Shown piece after piece: positions 59,335 through 64,000 of a DNA stretch of 64,000 bases; position 1 is the stretch's first letter; each line of letters starts with the position of its first letter. The notes beneath the pieces were generated by a model, which saw only the letters and a list, made by a program, of their open reading frames with translations, was not told the DNA's origin and made no database searches. The translations under genes were made by a program, and so were the position numbers. The DNA is from Paraburkholderia fungorum (GTDB lineage: Bacteria; Pseudomonadota; Gammaproteobacteria; Burkholderiales; Burkholderiaceae), in assembly GCF_902833645.1 (NCBI RefSeq), contig NZ_CADFGE010000001.1:1054001-1118000 (forward strand), written 5' to 3'.

Positions 59335-60483
59335 ATGCAATTCGACAAGCGCGCCTGGCTCGACCGCATCAAGCGGATGTTCGTGGGCTTTGACCGGCCG
59401 CTCGCCCTGATCGTGTTTCTGCTGCTGTGCGTGGGCATCGTCACGCTGTACAGCGCGACGCTGGACATGCCCGGGCGAGTGGAAGACCAGTTGCGCAACA
59501 TCCTGCTGACGTTCGTGCTGATGTGGGCGCTGGCCAACGTCCCACCCACCACGCTGATGCGCTTCGCGGTCCCGCTCTATACGTTCGGGATCGCGTTACT
59601 GGTGGCGGTGGCGCTGTTCGGCCTCACGCGCAAGGGCGCCAAGCGCTGGATCAACGTCGGCGTGGTGATCCAGCCGTCGGAGATTCTGAAGATCGCTACA
59701 CCGCTGATGCTTGCCTGGTACTATCAGCGCCGCGAAGGCGTGATGCGTTGGTACGACTTTCTGGTCGGCTTCGTGATCCTGATCGTGCCGGTCGGTCTGA
59801 TCGCCAAACAACCGGACCTTGGCACCGCCGTGCTGGTGTTCGCGGCCGGCTTCTTCGTCATTTATTTCGCGGGGCTCAGTTTCAAGCTGATCGTGCCGGT
59901 GCTGATTGCGGGCGTGATCGCGGTGGGCTCGATCGCGGTGTTCCAGGACAAGATCTGTCAGCCGGAAGTGCAATGGCCGCTGATGCACGATTATCAGAAG
60001 CACCGTATCTGTACGCTGCTCGATCCAACCTCCGATCCGCTCGGCAAGGGCTTCCACACCATTCAGGCGGTGATTGCAATCGGCTCGGGCGGCCCACTCG
60101 GCAAGGGTTGGCTCAAGGGTACCCAGGCGCATCTGGAGTTCATTCCCGAGAAGCACACCGACTTCATCTTCGCTGTGTTTTCCGAGGAGTTTGGTCTCGC
60201 GGGCGGCATCGTGTTGCTCACGCTTTATATGCTGCTGATCGCGCGCGGGCTGTACATCGCGGCCAATGGTGCGACGCTATTCGGGCGGCTGCTGGCCGGA
60301 TCGCTGACCATGGCGTTCTTCACCTATGCGTTCGTCAACATCGGCATGGTGAGCGGGATCTTGCCGGTGGTGGGCGTGCCGTTGCCATTCATGAGCTACG
60401 GCGGTACCGCGCTGACCACGCTGGGGGTCGCGATTGGGCTCATCATGAGCATCGCGCGGCAGAAACGCTTGATGCAGAGCTAG
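59335..60483 (+). CDS. rodA: Peptidoglycan glycosyltransferase RodA
   Basis: This 382-residue SEDS-family glycan polymerase of the elongasome has ten TM helices. Signature stretches are KRWINVGVVIQPSEILKIA, KQPDLGTAVLVFAAGFFVIY (catalytic Asp region), KGWLKGTQAHLEFIPEKHTDFIFAVFSEEFG and the C-terminal GVPLPFMSYGGTALT. A strong AAGGAGAAAGG ribosome site lies before the ATG at 59335. It is the last gene of the mre operon, before a strong terminator. Confidence 0.97.
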   Translation: MQFDKRAWLDRIKRMFVGFDRPLALIVFLLLCVGIVTLYSATLDMPGRVEDQLRNILLTFVLMWALANVPPTTLMRFAVPLYTFGIALLVAVALFGLTRKGAKRWINVGVVIQPSEILKIATPLMLAWYYQRREGVMRWYDFLVGFVILIVPVGLIAKQPDLGTAVLVFAAGFFVIYFAGLSFKLIVPVLIAGVIAVGSIAVFQDKICQPEVQWPLMHDYQKHRICTLLDPTSDPLGKGFHTIQAVIAIGSGGPLGKGWLKGTQAHLEFIPEKHTDFIFAVFSEEFGLAGGIVLLTLYMLLIARGLYIAANGATLFGRLLAGSLTMAFFTYAFVNIGMVSGILPVVGVPLPFMSYGGTALTTLGVAIGLIMSIARQKRLMQS

Positions 60484-60577
60484 CGTGGCGTGGCGCTTCG
60501 GCTGCCGCGCTGAACGCTGACAGACAAGACACCGGGCGAAAAAACACCGCGGACCTCGCAATAAAGCCTGGATAAAC

Positions 60578-60612
60578 AAAAGGGGCGCTCCACTCAGGAG
60601 CGCCCCTTTTTT
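60578..60612. terminator. Bidirectional terminator between rodA and the Sel1 gene
   Basis: GGGGCGCTCC (60582-60591) pairs with GGAGCGCCCC (60597-60606), with A-run before and T6 after. It serves rodA (plus) and the Sel1-repeat gene (minus), whose stop is at 60616. Confidence 0.92.
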
Positions 60613-60615
60613 CAT

Positions 60616-61320
60616 TTACTGCGGCTTCACTTCCTTCTGATCCCGCAATTGCGCGCTCAGTTCCTGATACTTGAGTTTCGCCGCCGGATCGCCCTGTACC
60701 GCCGCTGCCGCGTAGTACGCACGCGCTACGTTCAGATTCTTGTCCACGCCGTCGCCACCACGCTCGTAGAACGAACCGGTCACATACTGCGCGGTCATGT
60801 CGCCGCCTTGCGCAGCCTTCTTGTACCAGAGGAACGCCTGCCGGTTATCGCGCGTCGTACCGCGGCCATCGAGGAACTGATTGGCCAGCGCGAGTTGTGC
60901 CTGCACATGTCCCTGCTGCGCAGCCTTCAGGAACCACCGGTGCGCCTCGACCGGATCGCGCCCGACGAACTCGCCGTCGTCGTACATCTTGCCGTACACG
61001 TACTGCGCGTGCGACATGTTGGCGTCGGCGGCTTTGCGCAGCCACTTCTTGCCTTCGTCGACGTTGGCCGGCGCGCCTTCACCGTTGAGCAGCATCATTG
61101 CGTAGTTGAACTCGGCAAGCCGGCTGCCGTGCTCCGCCGCTTTACGGAACTCGGTCAGCGCCGCGGCCAGATTGCCGGCGTTGTAATCGGCGACCGCGGT
61201 TTGCGTCTCCGGATCGTTCGACTTCGCGACGCGATTGTCCTGCGCATACGCCGTCGCGCTCACCGTCAACGCCACCGCGACCGCCAGCCTTACCGCGACG
61301 CACTGCACCATCCCCTTCAT
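60616..61320 (-). CDS. Exported Sel1-repeat (TPR-like) protein
   Basis: This 234-residue protein starts with a signal peptide (VAVRLAVAVALTVSATAYAQ). About five Sel1-like repeats follow, including AEFNYAMMLLNGEGAPANVD, AQYVYGKMYDDGEFVGRD and AQLALANQFLDGRGTTRDN. Sel1 proteins act as periplasmic scaffolds in various processes; no specific role can be given. Its ATG overlaps the stop of the upstream aldolase by 4 bp. It ends next to a shared terminator with rodA. Confidence 0.88.
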   Translation of the reverse strand: MKGMVQCVAVRLAVAVALTVSATAYAQDNRVAKSNDPETQTAVADYNAGNLAAALTEFRKAAEHGSRLAEFNYAMMLLNGEGAPANVDEGKKWLRKAADANMSHAQYVYGKMYDDGEFVGRDPVEAHRWFLKAAQQGHVQAQLALANQFLDGRGTTRDNRQAFLWYKKAAQGGDMTAQYVTGSFYERGGDGVDKNLNVARAYYAAAAVQGDPAAKLKYQELSAQLRDQKEVKPQ

Positions 61321-62099
61321 GTCCTCACCTCCTGCAGCGCCTGGCGGGTCGCGCGCAACATCCACATGACGTCGGCGGCCAGAGCGATAAAACGAAAACC
61401 GGCATCGCGATGCTGCTTTGCGCCCGCGGCGTCCATGGCAAAAATTCCACTGGCGATGCCGGCCTTGTCGGCGGCACTCACGACGCGCGCCATCGCCGCC
61501 TGCACGTCGGCATGCTTCGAATCGCCAAGGTGGCCGAGGCTCGCGGCCAGATCGGCTGGTCCCACGAACAGGCAGTCGACGCCCGGCGTCGCCGCGATCT
61601 TTTCGACTTCCTGCACACCTCGCGCCGACTCGATCTGCACGATGGTCGCAATCTGCGCATTGGCGGTCTGCACGTAGTCGCGCCGCATGCCGTACGACGC
61701 CGCCCGCACCACGCCGGCGACGCCACGCTGACCGTCGAGCGCATCGGCCGTCGGATACTGCGTCAGACGCACAGCCTGTGCCGCCTCTTCAGCGGTTTCG
61801 ATATTCGGGAACATCAGCGTGCGCGCGCCCGCGTCCAGTACGCGCTTGACGAGCCATGCCTCGCTGGCGGGCACACGCACGACCGGCTCGCTGGGCAGAT
61901 GTGCGGCGGCGATCGCGCGCAATTGCGAGGTGACGTCGCCGCTATCGTTTGGCGCGTGCTCCATGTCGATCAGCAGCCAGTCGAAACCGGCGTGCGCGAG
62001 CGCCTCGGCGGCGGAATCGCTACCGAGCGACAGCCACAGGCCGAACAGCGGGTCCGCTTCTTTCAGACGTTGTTTGAGAGGATTCGTGAAGGTGCTCAT
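61317..62099 (-). CDS. HpcH/HpaI aldolase family protein
   Basis: This 260-residue class-II metal-dependent aldolase carries FGLWLSLGSDSAAEALAHAG at the N-terminus, DWLLIDMEHAPND with the catalytic His and metal-binding Glu region, VRVPASEAWLVKRVLDAGA, and the VDCLFVGPADLAASLGHLG signature. Relatives split 4-hydroxy-2-oxo-heptanedioate or 2-keto-3-deoxy sugar acids to pyruvate and an aldehyde. The substrate is unknown. It is co-transcribed with the Sel1 gene. Confidence 0.88.
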   Translation of the reverse strand: MSTFTNPLKQRLKEADPLFGLWLSLGSDSAAEALAHAGFDWLLIDMEHAPNDSGDVTSQLRAIAAAHLPSEPVVRVPASEAWLVKRVLDAGARTLMFPNIETAEEAAQAVRLTQYPTADALDGQRGVAGVVRAASYGMRRDYVQTANAQIATIVQIESARGVQEVEKIAATPGVDCLFVGPADLAASLGHLGDSKHADVQAAMARVVSAADKAGIASGIFAMDAAGAKQHRDAGFRFIALAADVMWMLRATRQALQEVRT

Positions 62100-62282
62100 T
62101 GCCGCGCCCCATGGCGATGCGACGCATCGCCTGAAACGCGGTTGGCAATGCCGGCGCGCCAGTATCGGCCGACGCCCGGGCCCTGACGGCCTGACTGCTT
62201 GCTGCGACGCAATGCGGTGACCAGCATGTCTCGCTCCGTGTGGTTATCGGAGCGATCATACCGTGACAATAACGCGGGGGTT

Positions 62283-62309
62283 GGGCCGCGAAGCTGAATC
62301 GCGCGGCCC
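62283..62309 (-). terminator. Weak hairpin after queD
   Basis: GGGCCGCG (62283-62290) and CGCGGCCC (62302-62309) form an 8-bp stem, six bases after the queD stop on the minus strand. There is no T-run on that strand. Confidence 0.45.
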
Positions 62310-62314
62310 CGGAT

Positions 62315-62761
62315 TTAATCCCGGACGACGTCGGCCCAGCAATTCGGCGTCTCGAACAGACGCACCTTGTGCAGACGCAGATTCACGCCGTAATGCGCGT
62401 CGTACACGTTCGCGAGAATATCGAACGCAGCAGCGGCAAGATTTTCAACGGTGGGGATGCGATCGAGCACGACGGTCTTGTGCCCCGCCATGGTTTCCAG
62501 AAAGCCGCGCACCTGCGTATCGCCTTCGTAGACGAGAAACGCATGGTCCCATTTGTCAACCAGATGCTCGACCGCGAGCGACTTCACGTCGGCGAAGTCC
62601 ATCACCATGCCGCGATCCGGCGCACCTTCGGTGTCGACCAGGTCGCCTTGCAGCGTAATTTCGAGCACGTAGCGATGGCCGTGCAGATTACGGCACTGGC
62701 TGCGGTGATCGGGGATGCGGTGGCCCGCGTCGAATTCGAGTTTTCGTGTAATCGTCAGCAC
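62315..62761 (-). CDS. queD: 6-carboxy-5,6,7,8-tetrahydropterin synthase
   Basis: This 148-residue enzyme converts dihydroneopterin triphosphate to carboxytetrahydropterin in queuosine precursor synthesis. Zinc ligands are H14, H27 and H29 (DAGHR and NLHGHRY), and C23 is the catalytic cysteine. It lies 6 bp after queE and is the last gene of queC-queE-queD on the minus strand. Confidence 0.93.
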   Translation of the reverse strand: MLTITRKLEFDAGHRIPDHRSQCRNLHGHRYVLEITLQGDLVDTEGAPDRGMVMDFADVKSLAVEHLVDKWDHAFLVYEGDTQVRGFLETMAGHKTVVLDRIPTVENLAAAAFDILANVYDAHYGVNLRLHKVRLFETPNCWADVVRD

Positions 62762-62767
62762 GGCAAA

Positions 62768-63400
62768 TCAGGGAATGTTCAGATACTTGTGGGTCTGCAT
62801 CGACAGGCGCCATTGCGGATGGCGTTTGCACCAGTCAATCGCGAGCTTCGTATTGAGCTCGCGCGACGGGCCGTCCATCGGCTGGACGAGGAAATACTCG
62901 AAGTCGAGCTTCGCATACTCGGACAAACGCTGGTTGTCCTGCGGAATCACGACCTTCAGCTCGTTGCCCTTGGTGACGACGAGCGGCGCGTCGGCCTTCG
63001 GGCTCACGCAGATCCAGTCGATCGTCTCGAGCACCGGCAGCGAGCCGTTGGTTTCGATGGCGATTTCGAAGCCGGCGGCATGCAGTGCATCGACAAACGG
63101 CTGATCGATCTGCAGCATCGGTTCGCCGCCCGTGCAGACTACGAAGCGCTCGCCTTCGCCTTCCGGCCATTGCGACGCAATCATCTGCACCAGTTCTTCG
63201 GGCGTACGGTACTTGCCACCGTTCTCGCCGTCAGTGCCGACAAAGTCCGTATCGCAGAAGCGGCACACAGCTTCCGCACGATCTTCTTCGCGGCCCGACC
63301 ACAGATTGCAGCCGGCGAACCGGCAGAACACGGCCGGACGCCCGGCATTCGCGCCCTCGCCCTGCAATGTGTAGAAGATTTCCTTGACCGCGTAAGTCAT
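62768..63400 (-). CDS. queE: 7-carboxy-7-deazaguanine synthase
   Basis: This 210-residue radical SAM enzyme contracts the pterin ring to the deazaguanine. The cluster cysteines are C31, C46 and C49, spaced CX14CX2C in place of CX3CX2C, the variation described for Burkholderia multivorans QueE. YTLQGEGANAGRPAVFCRF and VVCTGGEPMLQ are typical. The ATG at 63400 gives the normal start; an 88-bp gap separates it from queC. Confidence 0.95.
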   Translation of the reverse strand: MTYAVKEIFYTLQGEGANAGRPAVFCRFAGCNLWSGREEDRAEAVCRFCDTDFVGTDGENGGKYRTPEELVQMIASQWPEGEGERFVVCTGGEPMLQIDQPFVDALHAAGFEIAIETNGSLPVLETIDWICVSPKADAPLVVTKGNELKVVIPQDNQRLSEYAKLDFEYFLVQPMDGPSRELNTKLAIDWCKRHPQWRLSMQTHKYLNIP

Positions 63401-63488
63401 GCTGCTGTCTGCCTTGTGTTCCTGAAAATAATTGCCTGTTGTGCTGCGCATGCCTGAACAACGCGCGAGCAGAATTGCCGTGAGGCCG

Positions 63489-64000
63489 TCAGACCGGCTC
63501 GGTCACCTTCTCGCCGGCCAGGTACGCTTCATAACCGCGCTTGCGCAAGCGGCACGCCGGGCATTCGCCGCAGCCGAAGCCCCATGCATGCAGTTCGGCG
63601 CGCTCGCCGACATAACAGGTGTGCGTCTCGACGCGTACCAGCTCGACCAGTTCTTCGCCGCCCAACTCGTGCGCGAGACGCCACGTGTCGGCCTTATCGA
63701 GCCACATTAGCGGCGTTTCGAGCAGGAAGCGCGTGTCCATGCCGAGGTTCAGCGCGACCTGCAAGGCCTTCATCGTGTCGTCGCGGCAATCGGGGTAGCC
63801 CGAGAAGTCCGTCTCGCACATCCCGCCCACCAGCACCTGCAAACCACGCCGATACGCGATGGCGCCTGCGATCGTCATGAACATCAGATTGCGGCCCGGC
63901 ACGAACGTATTCGGCAAACCGTTGGCGGTGGCGTGGATCTCGATCTCGCGCGTCATCGCGGTATCGCTGATCGAACCGAGCACCGACAGGTCGATCATGT
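63489..64000 (-). CDS. queC: 7-cyano-7-deazaguanine synthase, C-terminal part
   Basis: These are the last ~170 codons of an ATP-dependent preQ0 synthase; the N-terminus with the PP-loop is beyond the window edge. [18 protein letters not shown] and [10 protein letters not shown] are conserved, and the zinc site uses the Cys of HTCYVGER and the CGECPAC cluster. It is the first gene seen of queC-queE-queD, so the cell can build preQ0 for queuosine. Confidence 0.93.
   Translation of the reverse strand, partial: MIDLSVLGSISDTAMTREIEIHATANGLPNTFVPGRNLMFMTIAGAIAYRRGLQVLVGGMCETDFSGYPDCRDDTMKALQVALNLGMDTRFLLETPLMWLDKADTWRLAHELGGEELVELVRVETHTCYVGERAELHAWGFGCGECPACRLRKRGYEAYLAGEKVTEPV

Noticed and set aside
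58831..60483. Long version of rodA starting inside mrdA (550 codons)
   Set aside because: The extra N-terminus is an Arg-rich off-frame reading of the Ala-rich PBP2 tail; the strong ribosome site supports ATG at 59335.

Overview
The window reads as a piece of a main chromosome from a Burkholderiales bacterium, most likely Burkholderia or Paraburkholderia. The sequence is GC-rich with strong G/C third-codon bias. The housekeeping genes are betaproteobacterial in type: a DksA with a degenerate zinc finger, a QueE with the CX14CX2C cluster motif known from Burkholderia, a RegB/RegA redox pair, MetX with MetW, and the mreBCD-mrdA-rodA order. The genus is inferred from gene content and protein character, because no database search was possible. 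I see no tRNA, rRNA, CRISPR array, insertion sequence, integrase or phage gene.

Layout. Positions 1-1282 hold the end of a two-permease sugar ABC transporter. A ferredoxin-NADP reductase (fpr), a soluble NarL-type two-component pair and an APC amino-acid permease follow (1707-6109). Positions 6238-15663 form an accessory block. Two related composite repeats lie in opposite orientation and enclose a seven-gene operon for a CoxSLM-like molybdenum hydroxylase with CoxD, CoxE, CoxG and XdhC/CoxF-type maturation factors. The large subunit carries the form-II AYRGAGR motif, so CO is probably not the substrate. Positions 15711-25623 are mixed: a PepSY membrane protein with a Fur-like box upstream, a DUF3857/transglutaminase protein, srkA, an MFS exporter, a YghZ-type aldo/keto reductase, a phytanoyl-CoA dioxygenase relative and several small proteins.

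Positions 25720-36893 are core functions: metK divergent from lpxL, then dapF, a DUF484 gene, xerC, rlmI, a His-rich COG0523 metallochaperone, dksA and hslVU. Positions 37050-48506 carry the RegBA redox two-component system, a TPR-glycosyltransferase-like protein, argB, a HAD nucleotidase, slmA, metXW, ampG and an M48 protease. Positions 48567-53674 are all on the minus strand: xthA, ppk2 and gatCAB. Divergent from gatC is the rod-shape operon mreBCD-mrdA-rodA (54055-60483). The window ends on the minus strand with a Sel1 protein overlapping an HpcH/HpaI aldolase and with the preQ0 operon queC-queE-queD (queC cut by the window edge).

The most unusual material is the inverted repeat pair around the molybdenum hydroxylase operon, together with a strand-asymmetric G/T drift that spreads from those repeats into the 3' ends of the neighbouring genes. 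Several leaders also carry structure that suggests RNA-level control: the metK leader with mutually exclusive pairings, a terminator-like hairpin in the mreB leader, and three 13-bp direct repeats upstream of the zinc-chaperone gene.
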